Shown here in pieces: positions 37,146-48,332 of a stretch of 64,000 bases of DNA (positions are counted from its first letter, which is position 1; each line of letters opens with the position of its first letter). A program made the position numbers and the translations under genes. Origin of the DNA: Polytrichum commune (taxonomy: Eukaryota; Streptophyta; Polytrichopsida; Polytrichales; Polytrichaceae); contig OX485808.1 of assembly GCA_950295325.1 (NCBI GenBank), forward strand, positions 4,032,501-4,096,500, written 5' to 3'. The notes beneath the pieces were generated by a model. The model searched no databases and was not told where the DNA came from. It saw only the letters and a program-made list of their open reading frames with translations.

Positions 37146-37564
37146 TTGTCGAAAGTGAAAAATAAGTGTCACTTAAGTGATGATAGTGTACATTGTGATG
37201 TGTCCTTCTTTTTTTAGTATATGTTTATAACAACATTGTTATTACCACAAATATTTACAAATATTTACAAACATTGTTACTAACTTGTGGGGATTGTAAC
37301 GTTTGCACTAATCTTTCATTAACTTTGGGGGTGTCGAGCACGTCGAGTCCTCCTCGTTTGATCTTAGAACTAGGATCATGAAATTGATTTAGTGTGATTG
37401 TTTTGATTAGTAGTGTTTTCAATTTTGGATGATTTGGTTTCCCATAAGTAGGACACTACAAACTAAATAGTCCTATTAGTGTGGGTGGAAATTAGCATGG
37501 AATAACCAAAATGGGTCACTCGATTTGTCTAGTCATGGTGGAAATAACATGGATCCAAGACCCT

Positions 37565-37910
37565 CAGTCTTAATATTTCTAAAAGTCACTAGAAATCCAA
37601 TTGATCGTCACAACCCCTAGTTCAACATTAAACATGCGTCTTTTAGATGGGCCCAACACAATATCCAGTAGACCCTGAAACATCATCCACTTGTTGTCAT
37701 GCATGACACCCATGTAGATGTCTCGTCCCTTAACCCTCATGCCTTCAAGACCTAGTGTAAAGTCAACACGGGCCGTCTTCGTCTTCTCGACCAATCACAT
37801 AACTTGAACACCATGGGTGAAGGGCCCTCAAGCTCTAGTGTAAAGTCGGCCTTGCGGATTTTAGCACCTCCTTAGTCCGGGTGGAAGTGGAGTAAAAGTA
37901 GATGTTGTTA
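37565..37910 (-). repeat. Repeat family I, copy 1
   Basis: The minus-strand reading shares blocks with 51935-52260 and 63213-63420: CTAGTGTAAAGT-type ends, an ACAAGTGGATGATGTTTCA block and a block on the theme CTACTGGATATTGTG. It may be a TIR element related to the GGGCC-ended families; the borders are unclear. Confidence 0.5.
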
Positions 37911-39571
37911 AGGGTCCAAAGTTCCGGGCCAAAAGTGTGAAGATGACTATAAATTAGAACGAAAGCAAAGGACCAACACCTAGGGCTCTATATCCTATAA
38001 TTTTAGCATATACATATATATATAGAGTGCATGTGAGAGTTTATAGTTTTGGATCCGAGTCGAAGGAAGAAAGTTGGACTTCACTTTCCTTTACGTGGCA
38101 CACCTTACCTAATAAGTGATCGGGGTTCGCCCTTCTTTCTAATTTTTGGAAAACCCTCACAAATGAATCGGAAAAAGCACCTTACCTACGTTGGCTAGTA
38201 GGACCTTCTCCTCGACCCCATGTGAGAAGCGGGTTTTAGTGTCAGATAAATGAACCAAGAAGAAGCACCTTCGAGTGGAGTTAATTAAGTCGGGTATAAA
38301 TTAAAGAACAACTACAGTTGTGAACTTCAAGGAAAACCACCACCATAGCCATTCATTCATTCATCTCCAACAAAAGTCTCATCACATAACTTCAAACAAG
38401 GCTTTGGAGGTACTGTGTACCTTTCCCGTGTTCGGAACCCACAATTTCACCTTCCAAAACGGACATCGTTTTTTGACACGTGTTCCTAGACAACTACATG
38501 TTGTTTGTTATTCTATTCCATCCCGTCCCAAATATAGTTGTGAACCATTCACATGTAGTTCACAATCTAGAGAAGGTGAACCTCTAGGCCAAAGGCTTTC
38601 TTTTTTCTTCTTTTTATGACAAGCACCCGTAAAACTACGGTGGTTCATGAAAGTTTTGGTTTGTGGAACCTCCTTTTCACTTGCCATAAGTTAGTTTGAC
38701 ATGGATGAAAACCGATTCATACTTTTACCATTATAAGAGAAAGAGAGATGGAGAAAGTTTCCGAATGCTAATGTTGCGTTTATCATATTGGCATGCGAAA
38801 ATGAGTTCAGCTCACTATGAACCGATACAATAAATTCTTCGTATGGGCCTTTGCACAGACTCCAAACACAATCACACACATACACACCCAAAAAAAACTT
38901 GCCAAATATGGAAAGTATCATATGCAAGACAACCAGCTCCCGACCAAACTCTAGTTGAATTAAAGGGTAACTTTGTTGGCTTGATTGGAGGCAACCAAGA
39001 CTTAGACAAAATTATCATCTCGAGAAATTCGTTACTTTCCTCAAACAACATTTTTTCTCCACAAAAAAAATTATATAAATCGTTTAGAAAGAGCATGTGT
39101 TTGACACATGTGAGCCAACAATGAACATGGAGTGGGTTGGTACCTCCAATTTCAAACAATTTGGTATAAGTAAGTTATAATTCCTAAGTTTGGACAAATT
39201 CAAAAGGTTTCAATTGCACGAGGAATAGATCTTTTTTATACACATCACAAAACCAAAAAGAAGAAAAGAAAAAGGGTAGTCGGTTCTCTACCAAGAAAAC
39301 TCTTTCCAAAAATTTGTTTACAATGCACCCACTTTTCTAGTAGTTTTCCGGTCCTTTCAATGGGTTAATAATTGGCCTCAAGGGGTCCAACTTTTTGGCC
39401 CTTTTGTAGTGGGATAAGGACCGAGCTTTTTACCGCACCTGAGACAATGAGAAATTGGAGCTTTTTTTTTGAGATGGTTGTCCATTAAAGGGCCAGGTCA
39501 AAACAACAGGCAACAAAACAAAGGGATTCGGACAAAATTGTACTCGACCTTTAGAGGACACCAGGTCTTTG
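37911..39571. other. Intergenic stretch, nothing recognised
   Basis: Only short unmatched open frames occur. There is no clear repeat structure apart from A-rich patches. Confidence 0.45.
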
Positions 39572-39578
39572 TATACGG

Positions 39579-39885
39579 GCACCGTATACATACACAATTT
39601 ATATGGCCTTTCATCGAGTTCAAAATTTACATTCCATACATCTATAGGTGCAAATACTTGTTCTATGCATTGTTGGACACTGGTCGACTATCCCTATCTC
39701 TAGAGATAACAGATTATCTCACTTTTGCTTTTCTAATGCAGTTGAAAACGAGTCAAACTTTTGTGTGAAAGTGTGTCGCATGTGTAACTCTAGTAGAGAT
39801 AAGTTTCAATCGATACAAGTGCCGTATACATACATAATTTATACGGCCTTTCATTGAGTTCAAATTTTACATTCCATACATCTAT
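39579..39885 (+). repeat. Partial tandem duplication (segments A-B-A')
   Basis: Segment A (39579-39647, beginning near CACCGTATACATACACAATT) recurs as A' at 39819-39885. Segment B (39648-39812, with GACTATCCCTATCTCTAGAG) recurs as B' at 40587-40770. The original order was A-B-A'-B', a tandem duplication of about 240 bp that was then split by a transposon between A' and B'. Confidence 0.8.
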
Positions 39886-39886
39886 A

Positions 39887-40584
39887 TCGTAGACATGCTA
39901 CTGACCGTGCAGCACCACTTACCGTGCATGTCACGATACTCCACCATGCCACTTACCGTGTACTTTTAATCTCAGCCGTCAAATTATATCACATGCAATC
40001 TCAACCGTCCGATGTCTCTCAAACTTAATCATGACCGCGCCAATGACCTAAAACGTCACTGTCAACTCACACTCATCATGGAGTCTCCTTCACTCAAATC
40101 ACATAGCAAGGTGTAGATGTAGCAATTTGATGAAGATGTAGCAATGTTCTCCAAAAGAAGAAGAGGAAAATTTTTATGAGAAAGAGGACAAGAAGAAGAA
40201 AAGAGCAGACCTTGCCAGGGCCAAAAAAGAAGCAAAAATTCAACAACAACTTGAGAAGAAAATGGCTACACAAGTCAAAAGGACAATATCAAAACCTCAT
40301 CAATTTCCTATGCCTACAGAGAATAGGGCAACATTTGTAGCTCCTTTAGTCAAACCTAACATGCACGGTTAGTGAATGGCACATTGATCACACATTGATG
40401 CATATAGTTGTGAACTTGATTGTAGAAAGGTTACAACTTTTCAAATTCAATTGTCATTTCATTTTACCACAATACTCTCATCTCATTTACTAATTACAAA
40501 TTTTTTTAAATTAAAAAAGGTTTAACCCACCTTGTGGAAAACCATTTGAAACCCAAATATGCACGGTCAGTGGCATGTCTACGA
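39887..40584. mobile_element. TIR element (698 bp) with TA target-site duplication and an internal open frame
   Basis: The ends TCGTAGACATGCTACTGACC and (RC of the right) TCGTAGACATGCCACTGACC are inverted repeats of about 25 bp. TA flanks both sides (39885-39886, 40585-40586). The paralogous A/B junction at 39641-39660 reads straight through as TCTATAGGTGCAAATAC, which is the empty site and confirms the borders. GCACGGT-type words recur inside the ends. Superfamily unknown; the TA duplication suggests Tc1/mariner. Confidence 0.82.
40142..40372 (+). pseudogene. Lysine-rich open frame captured in the TIR element
   Basis: A frame of 76 residues without a start at its beginning runs from after a TAG (40139-40141) to the TAG at 40370-40372. 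It reads as a charged, coiled-coil-like stretch (EEEENFYEKEDKKKKR, then LARAKKEAKIQQQLEKK) followed by a less charged tail. The base composition differs from the AT-rich surroundings. It may be an exon piece captured by the element; I do not recognise the donor. Confidence 0.35.
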
Positions 40585-40586
40585 TA

Positions 40587-40770
40587 GGTGCAAATACTTG
40601 TTGTATTCATTGTCGGACGGTGGCCGACTATCCCTATCTCTAGAGATAACAGATTATCCCACTTTTGCCTTTTAATACAGTTGAAAACGAGTCAAACTTT
40701 TGTGTGGAAGTGTGTCCGATGTATAACCCCATTAGAGATAAGTTTCGATCAATATTTGAGACTGTAGTTT
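40587..40770 (+). repeat. Segment B' of the duplicated block
   Basis: Copy of 39648-39812, with landmarks GGTGCAAATACTTGTT, CCCTATCTCTAGAGATAACA and GAAAACGAGTCAAACTTTTG. The GTTTCGATCAATATTTGAG at its end is the equivalent of the B sequence before A'. Confidence 0.85.
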
Positions 40771-40829
40771 TAGGAAGCCTCGAGTCTTTCTTTTCAATCG
40801 GATCATGAAGTTGAAGTTAGTCTATGTCT

Positions 40830-40945
40830 CACGGGGGCTATTGCGCTCTGCTGCTTTAGGGAATTAGCCGGTTCGACACCATCCTAATGTATTTTCAGTC
40901 CCGTTTTGGCTTCCCGCACTCTACAATCGATTTCAGTTTATTGTC
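40830..40945 (+). repeat. Dispersed motif, copy 3, preceded by a B-box-like word
   Basis: CCGTTTTGGCTTCCCGCACT then CAATCGATTTCAG matches the motif at 15145 and 26250. About 40 bp upstream lies GGTTCGACACC, an exact fit to the pol III B box consensus GGTTCGANNCC. Together they suggest the tail and body of a small tRNA-derived SINE. Confidence 0.45.
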
Positions 40946-41086
40946 TTATGTCAAAGAGAAAATAGAAATTATATTCACTACCCAAAAAATTGTTTCTCTT
41001 ATCGAAATACAACTTTTTCATTTGCATCCAATGGCACTTGGGGTTGTGTATTTGAATTAAATTTCTCCAAAACATCAAGGTGTTCA

Positions 41087-41389
41087 ATGAATCCAAAAGT
41101 GCACTTGGAGAATAAGTTGTTCATGGATAGGGTCGCTTTTGACATGATTAGCTACAAATGGCAAGATGTAGCTCAAATACATGTTTTTTGTGCTTGGAGA
41201 GGCCCAAATTGGACATGTTGGATGCTCAAAGGGTCAACCCATCCTCCCCTCATTGAGTTATACCCGGTCTTACATGCAAGTCTATGCTTAGGTTTTGAAT
41301 TTACTATTCTTGCTCATAAATTTACGTGGGGATTTATAGTTATTAATAAGCTCAAAAAATGGAGCGAGTCTATTCTATTGACACTATGA
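41087..41389 (+). CDS. Unrecognised open frame, 100 aa
   Basis: The frame runs from an ATG at 41087 to TGA. Its protein has a mildly hydrophobic second half and several Trp residues (YKWQDV, CAWRGPNWTCW). I know no family that fits. It sits between a decayed SINE and a MITE, without promoter evidence, so it may be a transposon fragment or chance. Confidence 0.15.
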   Translation: MNPKVHLENKLFMDRVAFDMISYKWQDVAQIHVFCAWRGPNWTCWMLKGSTHPPLIELYPVLHASLCLGFEFTILAHKFTWGFIVINKLKKWSESILLTL

Positions 41390-41417
41390 GCTTTATTTTA
41401 TTTTCATTGTGATGCAA

Positions 41418-41645
41418 CACTACACAAAATACGATATTTAGTGTGACTTACTGTTCAGAGTTACATGTTCCTATATATTTTTACTATCAATGTACTTTTT
41501 TTACCAAGTAAAGATATTAATGTTCTATAGTGTGCAAACAACCATTCGACCATGGTTGGTAAAAAAATGAGATGCACAGTAAACAATTATAGCATTGCGT
41601 AATTCCAACTAGTAATTCACACTAAATATTGCATTTTGTGTAGTG
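41418..41645. mobile_element. MITE family B, copy (228 bp)
   Basis: The ends CACTACACAAAATACGATAT and (RC of the right) CACTACACAAAATGCAATAT are inverted repeats. The interior has CACTTACT-like and TTTACCAAGTAAAG words shared with 52933-53167, 56856-57137 and 62426-62620. Confidence 0.75.
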
Positions 41646-42049
41646 TACTAGCATATGAGTTATAGGTAATCAACATATTGACACTAAAAGAAATATGTAG
41701 ATCTACTATTGTGATAGAGAGACATGTTTTCTAGTAATGCTACAATTTACCAATGACACATGGCAAATTGTCCATGACGCATGTGCTTATAGCATTGTCA
41801 ATTTTAATTGTTTCTAGGGCGATAACTCCCAATGTTCTTATTTAGTTCCACGACCCGGTACAATGCAATAAAGTATCATTCTTTATGACCCCAATTTCCG
41901 GCTCTTGACACTCAACAGATGAAGTTACATATATCATCCAATTTGGGGATGGCTCTATGTACTCTTATTACCGAACTTCTTGGTTTGGCACTTTTTAACA
42001 TTACAATGAAAATTTTGTGCACGGTTCCAAGGGGGGGGGGAGGAAATTG

Positions 42050-42625
42050 TTGCACAAGCTTACAAGTGTATCTCTCATCCATCCAACACACCAAACCAAA
42101 CCAACAAACAACAAACAAACAAACCAAGAAAAAGAAAAAAAACAACAGAACAAAACAAAACTTTACCTCCTATAGGTGTGTGGGCCTATTCATCTCAAAT
42201 GACTTGGACTAGATTGATATGGGTTTTTTGAAGCAAGTTATGATGTCAAATCAGTAAAGAAATGAACTTCCAAATTGCATACTATTTCGAGGTGTTTATG
42301 TTAGCTGAATGAGAGGCACATTCGTATGTGATAAGTCCTTCTCTTCTTGGGGGTCATGCAAGTGAGAGGATATTATCGTATATGAGCACATCTATCACCC
42401 ATCCAACATAAAAAAAACTTGTGTGTGGCCCCCTTATAAGTGTGTGGCCAATCCATCTCATGTGACCTGGACTATGTAGACTGATTCGGGGTCCTTAGTA
42501 CTAATTGTAACGTTAAATCATTAAAAAAATATAGCGACATTGAAGGATGCATGTTATTTTGAGGCTTTATGTTGAATGAATAAAAGGTACGCTCGTATGC
42601 AATAATTCCCTCTCGTCTCGTCATT
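42050..42625 (+). repeat. Repeat family E, two copies in tandem (42050-42340 and 42365-42625)
   Basis: Both copies run CATCCAACA, TATAAGTGTGTGG or TATAGGTGTGTGG, CATCTCA, ACTTGGACTA, GTCAAATCA or GTTAAATCA, then a GAATGA block and a CGTATG block. The second is bounded by GAGAGGATATTATCGTATAT and (RC) GAGAGGGAATTATTGCATAC, so the unit looks like a MITE with TIRs of about 28 bp. A run of 10 G precedes the first copy near 42030. Confidence 0.65.
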
Positions 42626-43239
42626 ATTGTAGGATCCTAGTGAATGTGATAATATCGAAGATTTATGCACAATCTTGCGGCTACAATCTAGAGGAGAGTT
42701 GCTATTTTTGCTAACAAAAGTTCATGCAAAATGGGATGGAGGCATTGCAATTTTGGGAGTTCACCAATCATATGCATGCAAAGATCTATTATAGAGGCTA
42801 TAGTATAATGTCATATTATGAGCAAATTATATGAAATGATTGAACATCATGTGGATATTCTTATATCATTCTTTCAACATTGTTTCGAGAAACTCGTGTT
42901 ACCTATTACCTTCTTCATCATATTGTTAGGTGCCTATTTTAACATAGTTATTTTTTCCATTATTTATACCTCCAATGAATTATAGGGATCTTATATTTGA
43001 TCCTATTATTTACGAATCACATTGACCTCCCATGACATTGTAATAAGTCATTCCGATGTCAAAAAATGGGTGTGTTTTTCCTCAAATGGTTATCAATGTA
43101 CGCATCTTCTGATTTTTGCATTATGAAATGAAGAGACGTGCTATAAAAGTTTATATCCAACAAGTAGACTAAACAGTCCTGTTAGATTTAATGTGGGCAA
43201 CATTCCAAGCCATATCGATAGTTTAAAAGTAGTGCATGC

Positions 43240-44430
43240 CACATCAGTCACATTGTGGTCTTCCCCGCAATTCAACGCACTATGGGCTATAATATCTACG
43301 TAGTTAAGCGATATTGTTTAAGGAAATTCATCTGGACATCAATCATATTTTTCAATGCTACGTTTGATATAAAATAACTAATTTATGTTATAAAACATGG
43401 TGCTCAAAATTCTCAAGAAAGAATGAGAGGAAGACCCTAGGTCTTGGACCCACATTACTTCCATCCCCGACTAGACAATTAGAGACGACTCAAGTTAGTT
43501 ATTGCCACATTAAGAGGACCTCGTAGTGTAGCAAATAACAAAGCCGTTTTCTTTATTTTCTTTATTTGTATTTATTTATTTTGAACATCTATCCGTTTGT
43601 GAGGTGCCTAGTAACTTTCACGGTCATTTATACACTACAACTCGCGAGTCCTCTTTGAGCATCAATGCAAATCGATTCAACATGATTGTTGCCTATTTGC
43701 ACATTTCCATGACACTAGGTGCCTTAATGGGCTACCCAACATTCTTTGTCTTTGTCTTTCTACACGGGAAGTAATAGGTTTTTGGGGAGGGTAAAAAATA
43801 CCGTTTTACCCTAGGGGGGGGGGTTCACATCTAATGATGTGGTTCCCAAGTGGACGGGATTACATGGGCCGTGCATTATTTGGGGTATTGAAGTCGAACG
43901 GGTGAGCTTATGACATCCGACATAAGTACGCGAAAAGGGACACGTAAGGCCGATAAAGACGGGCCTGCCATTCTTAATGTATAACCAACGTATCAATTGT
44001 TTTGTTCCGTTCCTATAATACATTGTTTCGGGGTATTATTGAGCTCTAAAACCAGGGTTGGATTTCCTCCATACTTTTGGGGAACAACTTTGTGAGGGTG
44101 GAAGGATCATACGTAGACAAAGAGAGGGCGTTATTGTGCCGGGAGTGAAGACACAAGGATTTGGAACACAAGCAAAATCATATGAGAAACGTTTTAAGGA
44201 TGTAGACGTGTGTTATTTGGATGTTTTTTTTTCTTGCAGTTGTTTTTCATAGGATATGAAATGAAATAGACAATTTTGTGTGAGTTGGTTCAAGCATTTC
44301 TATCTGGGCTGTCAAATGTGTAAATCTTGTTGAGGTACCACATCGAGCAACTCGAAGATTTCTTCTTATCGTGGTTTATGGGGCTCTTCCTCTTGCCGAT
44401 TGTTCTCTCCTAACTTCTTTATCGAAGACG
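43240..44430. other. Intergenic stretch, nothing recognised
   Basis: No coding match was seen; a G run lies near 43815-43823. Confidence 0.45.
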
Positions 44431-44790
44431 GGTCAAAAGATTGGCGTCATATTGCTCAGTCATGAAAGGTGATGGCATACATGGTGACTTTTCTTTTCTT
44501 TGTCTTGCTTGGAGGATATTTTATAACTTACCCTATGGTGGCAAATTGAATACCGAAACCTTTCAGTTGCATATGGTCCTTCTTGAGGAGTGGTCTTCCG
44601 TGGATTATTTGGCGTCAACAAAGTGAGATGGTTTTTAATGCTCGTCAATGGTTGGTGGAGAAAACACACCAAGTTGTGTGGGATTTCTTACTTGACTATG
44701 ATAGACTTGAATGGCAACAGACTCTCACAAATTTGAAAAAAACACCGGATTTTGCTAATAAGGACATTCTTAAGAGAAATTGACAATGTT
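44430..44790 (+). pseudogene. LINE-type C-terminal fragment, plus-strand copy
   Basis: The frame reads LPWIIWRQQSEMVFN and then EKTHQVVWDFLLDYDRLEWQ plus QTLTNLKKTPDFANKD. The second part matches the intron copy at 21605-21800. WxxWRxxxxxVFN is the usual block near the end of plant LINE polyproteins. The upstream sequence is a different frame, so the copy is frameshifted and dead. Confidence 0.6.
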
Positions 44791-44984
44791 TGGTGTAGAA
44801 ATTGAGTGGTTGTTTGGAACGTTATGCCCCATATGGGCAGTATTTCTTAAGTCCCATTGTTTGCTCTATTTCGCTCGAGGTGGTTGTACGTTTCCTTTTG
44901 CAATTCAACTTGCTTTGAATTTGTGCGATTTTTTTTAATTTAACATTAAAATAACTAGTGTGAGTTAATTAGTTCATGTAGCCA

Positions 44985-45215
44985 TTTGTCTCGTAGTTTG
45001 TGAAGCTCGTATGAATATCCTAGTCATCATTAAAGTAAAAGACTATCCTTGCCATTAAGTGATCATATACGTCTCCCCAATCACGTTGACTACAAAGACT
45101 AAAATGGTTAGCATATTTTGACACGTAACCCAATCTCTTGTAAACACTTATCTTTTTGGGCATCCGTTCTTAAATCCACATCCAACCACACACCACTCAA
45201 ACACACGTGTCCATA
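44985..45215 (+). repeat. Repeat family F, copy 1
   Basis: Shared blocks in order: GAAGCTCGTATGAATATCCT, AGTGATCATATACGTCTCCC, CAATCACGTTGA, AGCATATTTTGAC and CCAATCTCTT-TAAACAC. They recur in the same order and orientation at 46195-46425, 54300-54500 and 59345-59520. Confidence 0.7.
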
Positions 45216-45799
45216 TCATTGCTATGGTTTATTTAGGCACATCTACATTAGGTTTCTATGTCGGAGAAAGATAATTGTCTCGATTGTCCTTGGATTCTCG
45301 AGCCGGGAAATCGGGTTCATACCCTCATTTTTAACCATATACAATTCACGAACGCCTTCTTCGACTACCCTTTTTCCTATACAAGGAGAACAACATACAC
45401 CACACGTGTCATGGATATTCGGTAAAAATAATCATCGGCATCGACATTCACGAGGTTTATCCTAGAACTCGGAAAATCATTGCTTCGTTGAAAGAGAAAA
45501 AAACAACTAGAGTCCGCACACCAACATGTAAATCTCATGCCCAAAATTATAATGTGTTGATGAAGAATGCGTCAAAATGTGTCGCTAGGCATGCATAAAG
45601 TGCAAGTGTAAACACTCATTTCCAAGCCGGTGAGCTAGCTAGTAGGTAAAGCATGGACGTCGAAAATTATATTTCAATGGGCTTTTATTTCGATGTTGTG
45701 TGAGACAACACGGTGGCAAGAATCACACTCACTCCGACATCAATCATTGCACCAGTTGTGACTCATTCTTTACATAATTTAAGTCACCACATTATTAAG

Positions 45800-45962
45800 G
45801 GAGTGTGTATATTCGTTCGTGTGGGCCTTGAGAATATAACCATGCATGCCTCAACTTACCTACTAGTGTGACGAGGCTTGTATTAGGTTTGAATGTGCAC
45901 GAGGTTGGGGCAGCCCAAGGTTATATTCTCGGGGCCTACATGAACAAACGCACAATTCCTGT
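45800..45962. mobile_element. Small inverted-repeat element (about 160 bp)
   Basis: The left arm GGAGTGTGTATATTCGTTCG through TTGAGAATATAACC is mirrored by the right arm GGTTATATTCTCGGGGCCTA through CGCACAATTCC. The arms are about 42 bp; the target-site duplication is unclear. Confidence 0.55.
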
Positions 45963-46194
45963 TGAAGATGTTATGGTAGTTTATTAAGTGTCGGTTATTC
46001 TATTCATGATTGACCAGTTTTGTTGTGTTGCAATCAACATGTGGTAGCCGTGAAAGTGGGAACGGAATTCTTGTTGCTCAACTAGATGAGTCTTAAAATG
46101 GTTACTTTTGTCAACTAGTCCACTTCTCCTAGGGAATGAAACACACGATTAGTATGACATGGTTAGCAAATCCAGATCGAGGCCGTAGCCACGT

Positions 46195-46425
46195 TCATCG
46201 TGTTTTTGGAGCTCATATGAGTATCTTATTCATTATCAAAGTGAAAATTGTTGTGCTCGTTAAACGGTCATATGGGCCCCCTCAATCATGTTAAATGTTG
46301 AACCTTGAATGTTTACCATATTCTGAGCACACTATCCAATCTCTTTTAAACACATTTCTTATGGGTATTTGTTCTTGGAGCCACACTAAACCATATGTCA
46401 CTCGAATATCGGTGTTCCAATAAGA
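46195..46425 (+). repeat. Repeat family F, copy 2
   Basis: GAGCTCATATGAGTATCTTA, then ACGGTCATATGGGCCCCCTC, CCATATTCTGAGCACACTAT and CCAATCTCTTTTAAACACAT match copy 1. Confidence 0.7.
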
Positions 46426-46429
46426 AAAG

Positions 46430-47816
46430 TAGCCAAATTAGAGATGATGTCTACCTCACATCTTTGACAATCACGAGACTGCTTGAAATAACACGAGCAC
46501 CGAATATTGCTACAAGTGTATGTATCGACGTTGAATCAATGTTAAAATGTTGGTCAATTTCATTCAATTTATGTAAGGGTCCGTCTTTGGAACAACTTGA
46601 ACAGGATAGGATTTCCATATATGATTGGATTAATATGAAGAATTGAATATGGTAGTAAGTGGAGGCACCACCACTATAATACCACTTGTTGCTCTACACG
46701 TAATATTACGATTCCCAAAGTATTTAAGACAATAATATTTGTGTGTTATCTCAAAGCAACCATTAAAAAGTTAAATGTAAAGCATGGAGTATTACGAAGG
46801 GAGCATTTTCCATGATCGAAAGAGATTTGATTGGGGTAGAGGACCCACTATATTCTTATAACAAATGGAGTCTCTTCTTCAATTTGGTGTCTCTAATTCA
46901 ATCCTAACAATTGTAGAGGAACTAGTGGTGGGATATAGTGGTGAGAGAGAGAGATTTCAAAGCAAGGTTAAGCTATTCCATGTTCAAGTGTTTTCCCTTG
47001 TTTTTGCAAACCATCATCTATTTTTAGAAGCCTAACCCATTTCTCAACATGTTTATGGTTTTTCTTGTACCCATGTGAGTGAGACTTTCATTAAAGTCTC
47101 AACCATGAACAAGCCATTTTGCATCATTAAACTAAACAAAAAATTGAACATAACCATTGTGTGAGCAAGTTTCATGTGGTCATAACCATGTTAGGGTTTC
47201 TCACCAACTCAAGTTCATTTTGTTTGACATAAAGAGGTACACCGGTACTATATGCATAGCATATGCACGATCTACCTTTTTAGGATAGTCCTAGAACCTA
47301 ATGTATTGCATAGCTTAGTCTTGAAATAAAGAACACAATTGCATGTGCAACATAAGTGAAAGGAAAAACCAAGAAATGAAGCTCATTGTTGATTATCCAC
47401 TTGTGAAGAGTTTGCCTCACATGTGCCATGCCACCACTTAGAATAGAAAGGGAGGATTAGTAGGGTACATGAGGTGAATAACATCATCAATTGTTATTCA
47501 TGTCACACAAAATGATATACATCAAAATATATTTTGTATTGAAGAATGCTCATATAGTAGACGAGTAAGTTCTACATGGTCTTTGACCATTTGAACTTTG
47601 GTTAGAGCTACAAGCTCATAAGTTACTTATGTGAACTCAAAACAAGAGTACATAGCATAGATATGGGACAAGTGTTAATGCCTTGTGTTGGAGGTGGTCC
47701 TTTTCGTTAGCCATGTAATGAAGGGGGGGGGGGGACTATAGAGGACCCCACGTTAGTTAAATATTATATTTTAGAACGTTGTGTTTTGTGTGGGTGCCCT
47801 CAAGTTTTTGTGATTC
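46430..47816. other. Intergenic stretch, nothing recognised
   Basis: No coding match; a run of 11 or more G lies near 47724-47734. Confidence 0.45.
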
Positions 47817-47920
47817 AAGATGACCCTAAACTACCTTATGATAGTGAGGAGGTACCCAAAATCGAATGGAGTGGTCAATGATTCGATCCCCAACCATGAA
47901 ATCTTCTCTCTTCTTGATGG
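47817..47920 (+). mobile_element. Candidate tRNA-derived SINE, copy 2 (3' end replaced by a MITE)
   Basis: It matches copy 1 through AGATGACCCTAAACTACC, GATAGTGAGGAGGTACCC and GATTCGATCCC (47880-47890), and ends where a family-A MITE begins at 47926. Confidence 0.5.
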
Positions 47921-47925
47921 ATAAA

Positions 47926-48332
47926 CTACACTAAATATGATATTTAGTGAAATATGGTATTTAGTGAAATATGGTATTTAGTGAAATATGGTATTTAATG
48001 TCATTATGGTAAGTTTTTGGATGACACGTCTTATGAACAAGTGAACAAATATTGTCATGGAGGATGGACGAGTTCATCCATTGGCCAAAACCCTACCTTC
48101 TCTTGTCCGCAACTTGTGATGAAATATTGTCATGGATGATTGAAATTTGGATGAAAAATCACTTGGTAAGTTATAGTAATTGAAACATTGTAAATCTATA
48201 ATCCCCCAAAGAATGTACAAGGAACACAATGTTGGGATAACATTTAGTGTTGGTGACACTACACCGCGGTTTACAATTAGTATTGAGCAAGACAATTAGA
48301 GTTGATGACACTAAATATCATATTCAGTGTAG
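47926..48332. mobile_element. MITE family A, copy 2 (407 bp)
   Basis: The ends CTACACTAAATATGATATTT and (RC of the right end) CTACACTGAATATGATATTT form good inverted repeats. It is inverted relative to 36077-36460. Other diverged copies lie at about 53905-54190 and 62010-62300. A 17-bp unit (TATTTAGTGAAATATGG) is repeated three times at 47941-47991, an expansion next to the left end. Confidence 0.78.

Noticed and set aside
39572-39590. Palindrome GTATACGGGCACCGTATAC
   Set aside because: Short and only partly kept in the duplicated copy, so it is likely an accident of the repeat rather than a site.
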